A stretch of 64,000 nucleotides of DNA, from the NCBI GenBank assembly GCA_028710565.1, contig JAQTTV010000014.1:1-64000 (forward strand), in the 5' to 3' direction. The position numbers and the translations under genes are program-made. Origin of the DNA: Gallionella sp. Lineage in GTDB: Bacteria; Pseudomonadota; Gammaproteobacteria; Burkholderiales; Gallionellaceae. Positions 1-7,919 of the stretch are shown here, one piece after another (position 1 is the first letter of the stretch; every line of letters starts with the position of its first letter). The notes beneath the pieces were generated by a model, which was given only the letters and a program-made list of their open reading frames with translations, did not search any database and was not told the DNA's origin.

Positions 1-117
1 ACCTTCCGAGAAAATATTGAACACTTTTTTGTGAGCACCATCCCCGAAATTAAACACCGCCTGCGCTCCAGAATTACTGATAATTTTCAAACATTCAACA
101 CGGGGTTTTCAAGTTGA
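1..117 (+). mobile_element. C-terminal fragment of an IS630-like transposase
   Basis: The window opens inside a plus-strand reading frame that runs 38 codons to a TGA at 115-117. The peptide ends in the pattern F-R-E-x-I-x-x-F-F ... R-I-T-D-N-F, which resembles the tail of DDE-type IS630-family transposases (F..I..FF.......L...I.DNF). No catalytic residue is inside the window, so the assignment rests on this short tail alone. The frame overlaps the 3' end of the oppositely oriented pentapeptide-repeat gene by 9 bases, as if the element had inserted into or next to that gene. Terminal inverted repeats could not be identified because the other end is outside the window. Confidence 0.5.
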
Positions 118-1191
118 ATGGGTATAGCGTTTGAAGGTGCGTTTAAACCAAGGTAAGGATTCCGCCCTCAACGGTTCAATCACTTTCAAATACTTCGCCC
201 GCAACTCCATCGCATTAAAGTTCAAGGCTTGGTCAATTTGCCCATGCTCTTCAGATAAGTGTTTTAGATGCTCGATATTTATAATTGCCGCTTTAATTTC
301 ATCTTTACTAAAATAGTTTATCGTGAAAGTTGAATCATCTTGCAAATCTAGTGCGAAATCGAGTCGGGTGCTTCCCATATCCACACCGCGAAACGAAGGA
401 ATTTTGGAAGTCGGCGCATTAAAAGTTGCCCCTTCAAAATGCCCAACATTCTCAAAGACAGAATCTTCAAAGTCCGCTCTTTCTTCAAATACTGCACCAT
501 TAAATTTGCTCTGGTTGTGGAATTGGGCTTTTAAAAAGTTAGCCCACAGCTTAAAAATTGCGCGCCTAAAATCCGCATCACCGTAAAAAATGACTCCCTG
601 AAAGTTCGTAATACCTATTTTGAATTCTGAAAAGCTAAAGTCAGCATCGCCCGTAAAAGTGCATATATTGTTGAAATACGCACCATTTTCAATGATGCTT
701 CCTCTAAAGTTCGCTTTTCTAACAAAAGTTGCATTACTAAAAATTGCTCCACCCCCGAAATGTGTTTTTTCAAATTGCGCTAGTCCACTGAAAATGGTTC
801 TAATAAAAATAGTCGTGCCGCTGAAAGCGGTCAGGAAAAAGATAACATCGTATATAAATTGATAACCTTCTGCATTGCAGTAGGAGAAGTTGTACCCAGC
901 AAAGTCGAGCGTGTGGCTTTTACCGTTGAAATACACTGTCTCATCATCCTTTTTGTCAGCAGTCTTTTTGTCAAAAGTGCGCTGCACCTCAAAATCTGCT
1001 TGCAGGTTGTTGTTTTCCGCAAGATTTTGCCAACTTTTTTGCCAATTTAAGAACGCTTCCGCGCCTTCTTCAAAATGATTTAAACATTCCTCCCGCCATT
1101 TTTCCCGCGTGTATGTGCCATCATATCCATAGCCTGTTTTATCAAAATGCTGAATTTTAACTTTTGAGGTAGGGGTGAAAGACGTAGTCAT
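109..1191 (-). CDS. pentapeptide-repeat protein, probably C-terminally truncated
   Basis: The protein has 360 residues. From about residue 95 to 285 it is built of five-residue units with a central Phe or Leu (for example NFRGS, ATFVR, DFRRA, KFNGA, HFEGA), the mark of the right-handed quadrilateral beta helix of pentapeptide-repeat proteins. The N-terminal 90 residues are charged and have no recognised domain. Members with this organisation often continue after the 'ALNFNAMELRAKYLK' segment into a C-terminal region with membrane helices. Here the frame stops shortly afterwards, inside the IS630-like fragment, so loss of the membrane tail is likely (inference). Coding sequence is AT-richer than the housekeeping genes to the right, in keeping with cargo of an integrated element. 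Molecular function is unknown; DNA mimicry, as in Qnr/MfpA, cannot be assumed. Confidence 0.75.
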   Translation of the reverse strand: MTTSFTPTSKVKIQHFDKTGYGYDGTYTREKWREECLNHFEEGAEAFLNWQKSWQNLAENNNLQADFEVQRTFDKKTADKKDDETVYFNGKSHTLDFAGYNFSYCNAEGYQFIYDVIFFLTAFSGTTIFIRTIFSGLAQFEKTHFGGGAIFSNATFVRKANFRGSIIENGAYFNNICTFTGDADFSFSEFKIGITNFQGVIFYGDADFRRAIFKLWANFLKAQFHNQSKFNGAVFEERADFEDSVFENVGHFEGATFNAPTSKIPSFRGVDMGSTRLDFALDLQDDSTFTINYFSKDEIKAAIINIEHLKHLSEEHGQIDQALNFNAMELRAKYLKVIEPLRAESLPWFKRTFKRYTHST

Positions 1192-1252
1192 GGCGTGGGC
1201 GGGTAGGTGGTGAAAACGTGAGGCGCATTATCGTTGCCCCTTGTGGTATGCG

Positions 1253-1317
1253 TAAAGCCTTATAGGGTTTGTTTTCGGGTGTGTTAAAGCCTATAGGGTT
1301 TGACAATCAACACACCC
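1253..1317. repeat. direct repeat pair and inverted repeat between integrase and cargo gene
   Basis: Two near-identical copies of TAAAGCC(T)TATAGGGTTTG lie at 1253-1271 and 1285-1302. The second copy is bracketed by GGGTGTGTT (1277-1285) and AACACACCC (1309-1317), which can pair. The site lies downstream of the integrase stop and upstream of the pentapeptide gene start, both on the minus strand. It could be a weak terminator or a recombinase/regulator binding site; no T-tract is present. Confidence 0.4.
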
Positions 1318-1329
1318 CATCAAAACCAA

Positions 1330-2628
1330 CTATGCCGCCTCACGCTGCAACGGGATGATTTTCGCACCTGATTGAATCGCATCTAAATGATCCGCCCACT
1401 TTTGCATAATGTCGCGGCGTTCTTTCAAGTAGGTGGTGCGCACATAGGCGGCTTCTGTGGCGTTTTCAATCGCGTGTGAAAGCATGGCTTCCAACACTTC
1501 GCGGCGATAGCCCATTTCTGCCAACATGGAACGGGCAAGGCTTCTAAATCCGTGTCCCGTCATCCTGCCTTTATAGCCTATGCCTTCAATGATTTTCAGC
1601 ACGGTGTTTTCGCTGATCACTTTGGTGGGGTCGTTGCGGTTGGGGAATACTTGGGCGCGGTGTCCTGTCAGCGGGTGCAATTCGCGCAATGCTGCCACGG
1701 CTTGACGGGATAGCGGCACGGTATGGGCTTTGCGTTGCCCTTGCTTACCCTTGCGCCCTTGTTGCTCTTCTGGGATCGTCCACACGCCCGCGTCTAGGTC
1801 TATATCCTGCCATTGGGCAAAGCGCACCTCACTGGTACGCGTGGCGGTCAACATAAGCAAGCGTAGCGCGGTTATGGCGATTAGGGAGGTATGCCCTCTT
1901 TCCTGATAGGTAGCAATGGCGTTTAGAAAGGCGGGCAGTTCTTCATGGGGAATACAGGCGAAGTTTTTAGCCTTGGGCGCAGTGGCAAGGGCTACGCGAA
2001 TATCCGCCGCTGGATTGTATTTAGCCCGCCCTGTGGTAATGGCATACTTGAACACCGCGCCCATGCTTTGACCTACGCGGTCGCGGGTTTCAAACTTGCC
2101 TTGGGTTTCCATGTTGCGCAGCACTTTTAACACCTGCATGGGTTCAATGTCGCTTATGGCGCAATCCCCAATAAACGGGAAGGCGTAGCGTTCCATGTTG
2201 ACCAACCATTGTTTGCTGTGTCCCGCTGTCCACGATGGGGATTTTAGGGTGTGGTATTCCGTCGCAAGCTCAGAAAATTGATTGTCCTTTTTGAGCTTTT
2301 CAACTCGTTCAACACGTTTTGATGCTTGTATCACCGCGCTAGGGTCTATGCCGTTTTCGAGCTGTTTGCGGGCATCTGCACCCCCTTGCCTTGCCTCCTT
2401 TAGGCTAACTTCGGGATATACACCCAAGGCAAGGGTTTTTTCCTTACCCACAAAGCGATATTTAAGCCGCCAATACTTTGAGCCATTCGGTTGCACCAAC
2501 AAATACAAGCCGTGCGCGTCCGACAATTTGAACGGCTTTTCTTTGGGGTTGATGTTCTTCACCTCTAAATCGGTCAGCGGCTTTTTCTTGGGTTTGACCT
2601 TTTTCACTTCTAAATCAGTTGACGGCAT
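1330..2628 (-). CDS. tyrosine recombinase/integrase of an integrative element
   Basis: This is a phage/ICE-type tyrosine integrase of 432 residues, with an N-terminal arm-binding domain (DUF4102 type: KLSDAHGLYLLV, YRFVGKEKTLALGVYPEVSL) and a C-terminal catalytic domain. Visible catalytic elements include the Arg of 'LTATRTSEVR', the H-x-x-R box 'GHGFRSLARSML' and the late 'MLSHAIENATEAAYVR' region that leads to the Tyr. The ATG at 2628 is preferred over the longer frame reaching 2703, because an AGGAG sits 11 bases upstream and family members begin with this 'MP(S/L)TD' segment. The arm-domain leader is duplicated: STDLEVKKVKPKKKP is followed directly by LTDLEVKNINPKEKP. The gene faces the 3' end of tRNA-Ser, the usual attachment site for this family, so the element extends leftwards out of the window. 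Confidence 0.93.
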   Translation of the reverse strand: MPSTDLEVKKVKPKKKPLTDLEVKNINPKEKPFKLSDAHGLYLLVQPNGSKYWRLKYRFVGKEKTLALGVYPEVSLKEARQGGADARKQLENGIDPSAVIQASKRVERVEKLKKDNQFSELATEYHTLKSPSWTAGHSKQWLVNMERYAFPFIGDCAISDIEPMQVLKVLRNMETQGKFETRDRVGQSMGAVFKYAITTGRAKYNPAADIRVALATAPKAKNFACIPHEELPAFLNAIATYQERGHTSLIAITALRLLMLTATRTSEVRFAQWQDIDLDAGVWTIPEEQQGRKGKQGQRKAHTVPLSRQAVAALRELHPLTGHRAQVFPNRNDPTKVISENTVLKIIEGIGYKGRMTGHGFRSLARSMLAEMGYRREVLEAMLSHAIENATEAAYVRTTYLKERRDIMQKWADHLDAIQSGAKIIPLQREAA

Positions 2629-2820
2629 GATCGTTGTGTCTCCTAAAGAAACCAGCAAATTGGGGGTATAAATTTCTCGAACTGAGTCATACCCCCAATG
2701 CACCCCCTTTTTACGCTGGATTCAATAGGATGTTATAGGAACGTACAGGCAACAAAAAACCGCAATCCTTTGCAGGGCGCGGGCTTGATGGACTATCTGG
2801 GAACGCTTGAAACACATATC

Positions 2821-2911
2821 TGGCGGAGAAGGGGGGATTCGAACCCCCGTTGGGATGTTATCCCAAACACGCTTTCCAGGCGTGCGACTTAAACCGCTCA
2901 TCCACCTCTCC
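2821..2911 (-). tRNA. tRNA-Ser(GGA)
   Basis: Read on the minus strand, the sequence begins GGAGAGGTGGATGAGC and ends CTTCTCC-G-CCA, with an encoded CCA at 2821-2823. The anticodon loop CTGGAAA gives anticodon GGA. A long variable arm (about GTGTTTGGGATAACATCCC) marks a class II serine tRNA. The T-loop GGTTCGAATCC is intact. The integrase gene begins about 190 bases beyond the 3' end, so this 3' end is the likely attB/attR core. Confidence 0.95.
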
Positions 2912-3034
2912 GTTAAGGGCGCGCACAATATACCAAAACGCTGAGAATTGCAATTTTATTGCGTGTTTAAATTAGCGCATCTTTCAAAACGGTGGATTAC
3001 TGACGGCTTTACAGACTTTTTGTATCGGGTGCTT

Positions 3035-3062
3035 TTGCGTTCTGTGCAATCCGCATTACAAT
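3035..3062 (+). promoter_or_regulatory. sigma70-like promoter for ispD, giving a near-leaderless transcript
   Basis: A TTGCGT (3035-3040) and a TACAAT (3057-3062) are separated by 16 bases. The ATG of ispD starts only 7 bases after the -10 box, and no Shine-Dalgarno sequence lies between them. If this promoter is used, the mRNA would start at or next to the initiation codon. Confidence 0.5.
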
Positions 3063-3068
3063 CGCGCC

Positions 3069-3755
3069 ATGTCTACTTTTCATGCTTTAGTCCCCGCTGC
3101 GGGCTTCGGTGCGCGTATGGGCCACGCGCTTCCTAAACAATATCTGCCTTTGTGCGGACAGCCGATGATATTTCACGCCTTGCAAACGCTGTGTGCTTGC
3201 CCTGACATTAGCACGGTATTTGTGGTGTTGGCTCCTGATGACACCTTATTTCATACCTACGATTGGTCTAGCTTGGGCGATAAGTTGCAGCCGTTGTTTT
3301 GTGGCGGGGAGAAGCGTGCGGAAACGGTGTTGAATGGTTTGTTGTTGTCTGAGCTGGAGGCAGATGATTGGGTCTTGGTGCATGATGCGGCACGTCCTTG
3401 TTTGACGCAGACCCATTTGAGCCATTTGATTGCCGAACTACGGGATGATGCCGTGGGTGGGTTGTTGGCTGTCCCTGTGGCGGATACCTTGAAGCGTGCG
3501 ACGAATGAGCAGCGGGTGTTGCAAACCGAAAGTCGCGATCAACTTTGGCAGGCGCAAACCCCGCAAATGTTCCGCGCAGGGTTATTGGCACATGCCTTGC
3601 AACAGTGTCGCGCTGTGACAGATGAGGCTTCTGCGATTGAGTTTTTGGGCTTTGCGCCTAAGTTGGTGAGCAGTGATGCGCGTAATTTTAAAGTGACTTA
3701 CCCACAGGATTTGCTGCTGGCGGCGGCGTTGATGAACGCTGAGTGGGATAGTTAG
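3069..3755 (+). CDS. ispD: 2-C-methyl-D-erythritol 4-phosphate cytidylyltransferase
   Basis: This cytoplasmic MEP-pathway enzyme joins CTP to 2-C-methyl-D-erythritol 4-phosphate on the route to isoprenoid precursors. At 228 residues it has the usual family length. The nucleotide-binding loop A-L-V-P-A-A-G-F-G-A-R-M-G with following P-K-Q-Y is near the N-terminus (residues 6-25). The family signature VLVHDAARPCL is at about residue 100, and a late Thr/Lys motif (NFKVTYPQD) is in place. In most Betaproteobacteria ispF follows directly; here it does not, and a palindromic repeat and a HAD gene come next. Confidence 0.96.
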   Translation: MSTFHALVPAAGFGARMGHALPKQYLPLCGQPMIFHALQTLCACPDISTVFVVLAPDDTLFHTYDWSSLGDKLQPLFCGGEKRAETVLNGLLLSELEADDWVLVHDAARPCLTQTHLSHLIAELRDDAVGGLLAVPVADTLKRATNEQRVLQTESRDQLWQAQTPQMFRAGLLAHALQQCRAVTDEASAIEFLGFAPKLVSSDARNFKVTYPQDLLLAAALMNAEWDS

Positions 3756-3760
3756 GGAGG

Positions 3761-3880
3761 CACTGATTAAATCCGTTCGCCCTGAGTCCGTCGAAGGTTG
3801 AATAGATTTAATCTTTTGATTTAATAAATCTTTCGTTCATGGTTCGACAAACTCACCACGAACGGAGGATTTAATCAGTG
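3761..3880. repeat. palindromic dispersed repeat, family A (copy 1)
   Basis: A 120-base element bounded by perfectly complementary ends CACTGATTAAATCC and GGATTTAATCAGTG. Inside each end are degenerate arms related to TTCGCCCTGAGC(C/T)TGTCGAAGG and its complement GGTTCGACAAGCTCACCACGAA. Related copies lie at 4705-4823, 14121-14223, 27760-27878 and, shortened, at 45924-45979. The architecture is that of a REP/MITE-like non-coding element. Confidence 0.8.
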
Positions 3881-4010
3881 TTTCCTTGGGTTTTTGGGGA
3901 TTTGTTTCTGCGAAAGCAATAAAGTTTGTCAGTCCAAAGTACTGGTTCCTCGCCGTCGCGGTGATGACGTAGATAAGGTTTGTGTTGAAGGTTAATTTAA
4001 GGAGTTGAAT

Positions 4011-4691
4011 GTGAAGTTGGCTTTGTTTGATCTGGACAATACGTTGTTGAATGGCGATAGTGATTTTGAGTGGTCGCAGTTTTTGATTCGTATTGGGGTG
4101 TTGGATCGTGAGTTGTTCGAGGTCAGAAACCAAGCGTTTTACGATCAATACAAGGCGGGAACCTTGGACATCGTCGAGTTTTTAGATTTTCAACTGAAGC
4201 CATTAGCGCATCATGCGCGCAAAACCTTGGATGCGTGGCATGAACAGTTTATGCACGAAACTGTGTTCCCGATGATGACTGCCTCCGCGCGGGATTTGGT
4301 GGAGCAACATCGTATGGCGGGGGATGTGTGCGTCATTATCACCGCGACGAATCGTTTCGTTACAGGCCCAATTGCGCAAGCCTATGGCGTGGAGCATTTG
4401 ATTGCAACTGAACCTGAAGAGCGCGACGGGGAGTTTACGGGCGGCGTGGCGGATGTGCCGTGCTTCCGTGAAGGTAAGATTACAAGATTAAACAATTGGT
4501 TGGCGGAACGGGGCTGGACGCTGGAAAGCTTTTCTGACAGTGTGTTTTACAGTGACTCGATGAACGACTTGCCTTTGCTGTCTATGGTGCAAACGCCCAT
4601 TGCCGTCAATCCCGATCCCACCCTACGGACTCATGCCGAACAACATGGCTGGCCAGTTATTTCTCTGCGGGATGCGCCAACCGCGCTTTAA
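4011..4691 (+). CDS. HAD-superfamily subfamily IB phosphatase (SerB-like)
   Basis: This hydrolase of about 226 residues has all HAD motifs: motif I FDLDNTLL at residues 6-13 with the nucleophile Asp, motif II Thr in VIITATNRF, a motif III Lys in 'REGKITRL', and motif IV 'YSDSMNDLPLL'. Subfamily IB includes phosphoserine phosphatase and other small-molecule phosphatases; the substrate cannot be read from the sequence. GTG at 4011 is chosen as start because AAGGAG lies 6 bases upstream. The alternative TTG at 4005 would place that site too close. The gene lies between two family-A repeats, so it is probably transcribed on its own. Confidence 0.88.
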   Translation: MKLALFDLDNTLLNGDSDFEWSQFLIRIGVLDRELFEVRNQAFYDQYKAGTLDIVEFLDFQLKPLAHHARKTLDAWHEQFMHETVFPMMTASARDLVEQHRMAGDVCVIITATNRFVTGPIAQAYGVEHLIATEPEERDGEFTGGVADVPCFREGKITRLNNWLAERGWTLESFSDSVFYSDSMNDLPLLSMVQTPIAVNPDPTLRTHAEQHGWPVISLRDAPTAL

Positions 4692-4704
4692 GTTACTTAA
4701 AAAT

Positions 4705-4823
4705 GCTGATTAACTCTTTCGTTCTTGGAAAGCCTGTCGAACCATGAATAGCAGATATATCAAAATAGATGGAGTAAATCCGATCACCCTTCGATAAGCT
4801 CAGGGCGAACGGATTTAATCAGC
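4705..4823. repeat. palindromic dispersed repeat, family A (copy 2)
   Basis: The right end, GCGAACGGATTTAATCAGC, closely matches copy 1. The left end, GCTGATTAACTCTTTCGTTC, is partly decayed. The internal CTTCGATAAGCTCAGGGCGAAC arm is the usual one. It fills most of the gap between the HAD gene and the phosphomannomutase gene. Confidence 0.75.
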
Positions 4824-4853
4824 ACCACCTTAAACCCCTTTATAAGGAATTCC

Positions 4854-6227
4854 ATGTTTTTACCAAAAGAAATTTTTAAGGCTTACGACATACGCGGAAT
4901 CGTGGGCAAAGCACTGACGGCGGAAGTGGTGGAAGCGATTGGTCAAGCGTTGGGCTCAGAAGCCACTGCACGGGGACAAAAGGCGATTGCCATTGGGCGC
5001 GATGGGCGGTTGTCGGGTGTGGAATTATTGGCGGCGTTGGCACGCGGCATTCAAAAAAGCGGCATAGACGTGGTTGATGTCGGTTGCGTGGCAACACCGA
5101 TGGTGTATTTCGCCGCCTATCATTTGCAAACGAATTGTGCGGTGATGTTGACGGGCAGCCATAATCCACCTGATTACAATGGCTTAAAAATGGTGTTGGA
5201 TGGCGAAACCTTGTCGGGCGATACCATACAAGCGTTGCGGATGCGCATTGAAAACAATGAGTTAGTGCAAGGTGCGGGCAGCTATACCCAACAGGACATC
5301 AGCGCGGCGTATATCGCTCGCATCGTGTCACATATCAAATTGGCGCGTCCGATGAAAGTGACAGTCGATTGCGGCAATGGCGTGGCAGGCGCGTATGTGG
5401 CGGAGTTGTATCGCCAATTAGGTTGTGAAGTGCAAGAGTTGTTCTGTGAAGTGGATGGGCATTTCCCCAATCATCATCCCGATCCGTCCCAACCTGAAAA
5501 TTTGCAAGATTTAATCGCCGCGCTGCGCGACAACGACAGCGAAATCGGTTTGGCGTTTGATGGCGATGGGGATCGTTTGGGGGTCGTCACCAAAGATGGC
5601 AAGATTATCTTCCCTGATCGTCAGTTGATGTTGTTTGCGGCGGATGTGTTGAGTCGCAACCCTGGGGTGGAAATTATTTTTGACGTGAAATCCACGCGCA
5701 ATTTGTTTAGCTGGATACGCGAACATGGCGGCAAGCCGACCTTGTGGAAAACGGGACATTCATTGGTGAAAGCCAAAATGCGCGAAACAGGTGCGTTGTT
5801 GGCGGGCGAAATGAGCGGGCATGTATTCTTCAAAGAACGCTGGTATGGCTTTGATGACGGGCTATACAGCGGGGCGCGCTTGTTGGAAATTTTGAGCCAA
5901 GTTGCGGACCCTAGCGCGCTGCTCAATGGGTTGCCTGACGCGGTCTGTACGCCTGAATTGCATATCCACACCGCCGAAGGCGAAAATCACAGCTTGATTG
6001 CGAAGCTGCAACAAAATGCGCAATTCCCCAATGCAAATCAAATCATCACGCTAGATGGATTGCGTGTAGAGTATGCCGACGGTTTTGGCTTGGCGCGTCC
6101 CAGCAATACGACACCTGTGATTGTGTTACGCTTTGAAGCCGACACGGATGAGGCTTTAGCGCGCATTCAACAAACTTTCCGCACAGTGTTATTGGCTGAA
6201 AATCCGAACTTGGTTTTGCCATTCTAA
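4854..6227 (+). CDS. phosphomannomutase/phosphoglucomutase (AlgC/ManB type)
   Basis: This 457-residue alpha-D-phosphohexomutase interconverts hexose 1- and 6-phosphates for LPS, exopolysaccharide and glycogen precursors. It has the N-terminal FKAYDIRGIVG motif, the phosphoserine loop TGSHNPPDYNGLK at about residue 103, the metal loop FDGDGDRLGVV at about 242, the sugar loop GEMSGHVFF at about 323, and the C-terminal phosphate site GLARPSNTTPVIVLRFE. Length and all four loops fit the AlgC-type bifunctional enzyme. The exact sugar preference is inferred. A hairpin terminator follows. Confidence 0.95.
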   Translation: MFLPKEIFKAYDIRGIVGKALTAEVVEAIGQALGSEATARGQKAIAIGRDGRLSGVELLAALARGIQKSGIDVVDVGCVATPMVYFAAYHLQTNCAVMLTGSHNPPDYNGLKMVLDGETLSGDTIQALRMRIENNELVQGAGSYTQQDISAAYIARIVSHIKLARPMKVTVDCGNGVAGAYVAELYRQLGCEVQELFCEVDGHFPNHHPDPSQPENLQDLIAALRDNDSEIGLAFDGDGDRLGVVTKDGKIIFPDRQLMLFAADVLSRNPGVEIIFDVKSTRNLFSWIREHGGKPTLWKTGHSLVKAKMRETGALLAGEMSGHVFFKERWYGFDDGLYSGARLLEILSQVADPSALLNGLPDAVCTPELHIHTAEGENHSLIAKLQQNAQFPNANQIITLDGLRVEYADGFGLARPSNTTPVIVLRFEADTDEALARIQQTFRTVLLAENPNLVLPF

Positions 6228-6292
6228 GCATTTCACATTTTTACCAGTGGATAAATAGGGAGAAATAATTAGTTAATTGAACTAAACTGATA

Positions 6293-6325
6293 AAGTGCTG
6301 GTCTGCTAGGCACTTCTTTTTTATT
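6293..6325 (+). terminator. rho-independent terminator after the phosphohexomutase gene
   Basis: AAGTGC (6293-6298) pairs with GCACTT (6310-6315) across an 11-base loop and is followed by CTTTTTTATTT. The position between the mutase stop and the efflux operon suits termination. Confidence 0.6.
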
Positions 6326-6345
6326 TACTAAATACCTCACCGCTG

Positions 6346-6780
6346 ATGAAAAGCTGGCTTCAGAAAATATTATTGTCTTTATTCGTGCTCTTGCAGTGCG
6401 TGTCACCCTTGGTGCACGCACATATTGCATCGGCAGATTTAGTCAATTATGCAGCTTCCAGTGGTTTGAATTCACCCGTACATTTGCATTTTGATGGCAT
6501 GGGAACGGTTGCTTATGCGTATGATTTGTCAGATTACGCAGATACAGCCCAGCCCTATCTGGAAAACCAAGCCAGTCCACAGGTTTCCATGCCTCAAGTC
6601 AATGTGCGTAGTGAATACAGCTTTGACCATGATGTGGCAATTGTTGACTTTGTTGACACCCCTCGCGCAATATTGTTTGCGCGACCTGTTTTATACCTTT
6701 CTTCCCCTATATTGCGTCCTGCAATACATTATTATTCTGCTTGGTCACAAGCTCCCCCGCACGCTGCCTCTCGTATTTAA
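6346..6780 (+). CDS. small secreted protein leading a metal-efflux operon
   Basis: A 144-residue protein with a clear signal peptide (basic MKSWLQK, hydrophobic LLSLFVLLQCV, cleavage near VHAH). The mature part is acidic and Asp/Tyr-rich and has no recognised domain and no Cys. It ends in a Pro/His-rich 'SQAPPHAASRI'. Short periplasmic proteins of similar size and C-terminal 'W..QAPP' flavour are often first in CzcCBA-type operons (CzcI-like). That comparison is by context and weak resemblance only. The next gene starts 44 bases downstream, so co-transcription is likely. A metal-binding or sensing accessory role is possible but not shown. Confidence 0.6.
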   Translation: MKSWLQKILLSLFVLLQCVSPLVHAHIASADLVNYAASSGLNSPVHLHFDGMGTVAYAYDLSDYADTAQPYLENQASPQVSMPQVNVRSEYSFDHDVAIVDFVDTPRAILFARPVLYLSSPILRPAIHYYSAWSQAPPHAASRI

Positions 6781-6824
6781 TTCTGCCTGTAAATTCGCTT
6801 TTTGTTGCATTTTTGGAGTACACG

Positions 6825-7919
6825 ATGACGACTAGATTATTCGTATTGCTATCCTTTTTATTGGCTCAATCCGCATGGGCGGGAGAAGAGATTTTATTTT
6901 CTGCCCAACAAATCAAAACGTTAGGCATTAGTTCTGCCTTATTACCTGAGAAAAAATCAGGGGAAGTATCAGGCTTACCTGCACAAATTGTGGTCCCAGG
7001 GAACCAGCTCTTTGTCGTGAGTACGCCTTTGCCCGCACTACTGGAGCAATCGTTGGTGGGTGTTGGTGATCATGTTAATAAGGGGCAGATCATTGCCTAT
7101 TTGCAAAGTCCCGCTTTAGCCGAAGGACAGCGTGGTTTGCTTCAAGCCAATGTGCAGCATCAGTTGGCACAAGAAAATTTGAGCCGAGATTTATCACTCT
7201 GGAAAGATGGCATTATTGCCGAAAGCCGTTATCGCTCGACCCGTGGTGCTGCATTAGAAGCTCAAGCAAATTTAGCCGAGCGCAAACAGATGCTGCGTTT
7301 ATCGGGGATGTCAGATGGGGCAATTCGGCAATTGCAGTCAGGGCATGCACTGAGTGCGTCGATGACGATTACCTCACCCATCACAGGGGTGGTGTTGGAA
7401 AAGTTTGCAGGGGCAGGGCAACGCTTAGATGCGGCAATGCCACTCTATAAAATTGCCAAGCTTCACCCATTGGCATTGGAAATCCAAGCACCTTTATCTG
7501 CTGTTGGCGAGCTAAAAGTGGGGGCACCCATTGAGATTCCCGCATTTCATGCGAAGGGTAAGTTGATTGCCATTGGTCGCAGTTTGACTGGGAGCAACCA
7601 AAGTATTCTGCTGCGTGGCATGATTACTGAGGGTACGGACAATCTACGTCCCAATCAGTTTGTGGAAGCCAGTATTGGTACAACCGTTGTGGGTGCGGCG
7701 CAGTGGGAGATACCCAATAGCGCATTGGCACGGGTCGGAGGTGCAACCTTGGTTTTTATAACCACCCCGAAAGGCTTTTTGCCTCATGCTGTCACTGTGT
7801 TAAATGAGGGTGCGCAAAATACAGTGATTACAGGAGATTTAAAAGGCAATGAACGGATTGCCGTACATGGCGTATCGGCTCTGAAATCTAAGGTCATGGG
7901 TTTGGGCGGGGGCGAATGA
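6825..7919 (+). CDS. RND efflux periplasmic adaptor subunit (CusB/CzcB-like)
   Basis: This membrane-fusion protein connects the inner-membrane RND pump to the outer-membrane channel. ATG at 6825 gives a 364-residue protein starting with the signal peptide MTTRLFVLLSFLLAQSAWAG, with TTGGAG eight bases upstream. The longer frame from 6741 overlaps the preceding gene and lacks a ribosome site. The first lipoyl half motif (VGDHVNKGQIIAYLQSPALAE), a helical hairpin, the second half (ITSPITGVVLEKFAGAGQRL) and the beta-barrel and membrane-proximal domains follow in order. No Met/His-rich metal-binding N-terminus as in E. coli CusB is visible. Its stop overlaps the pump's start. Confidence 0.92.
   Translation: MTTRLFVLLSFLLAQSAWAGEEILFSAQQIKTLGISSALLPEKKSGEVSGLPAQIVVPGNQLFVVSTPLPALLEQSLVGVGDHVNKGQIIAYLQSPALAEGQRGLLQANVQHQLAQENLSRDLSLWKDGIIAESRYRSTRGAALEAQANLAERKQMLRLSGMSDGAIRQLQSGHALSASMTITSPITGVVLEKFAGAGQRLDAAMPLYKIAKLHPLALEIQAPLSAVGELKVGAPIEIPAFHAKGKLIAIGRSLTGSNQSILLRGMITEGTDNLRPNQFVEASIGTTVVGAAQWEIPNSALARVGGATLVFITTPKGFLPHAVTVLNEGAQNTVITGDLKGNERIAVHGVSALKSKVMGLGGGE

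Noticed and set aside
109..1191. Pentapeptide-repeat protein as a quinolone-resistance (Qnr) determinant
   Set aside because: Length, long charged N-terminus and probable missing membrane tail do not fit Qnr; pentapeptide repeats alone are not evidence.
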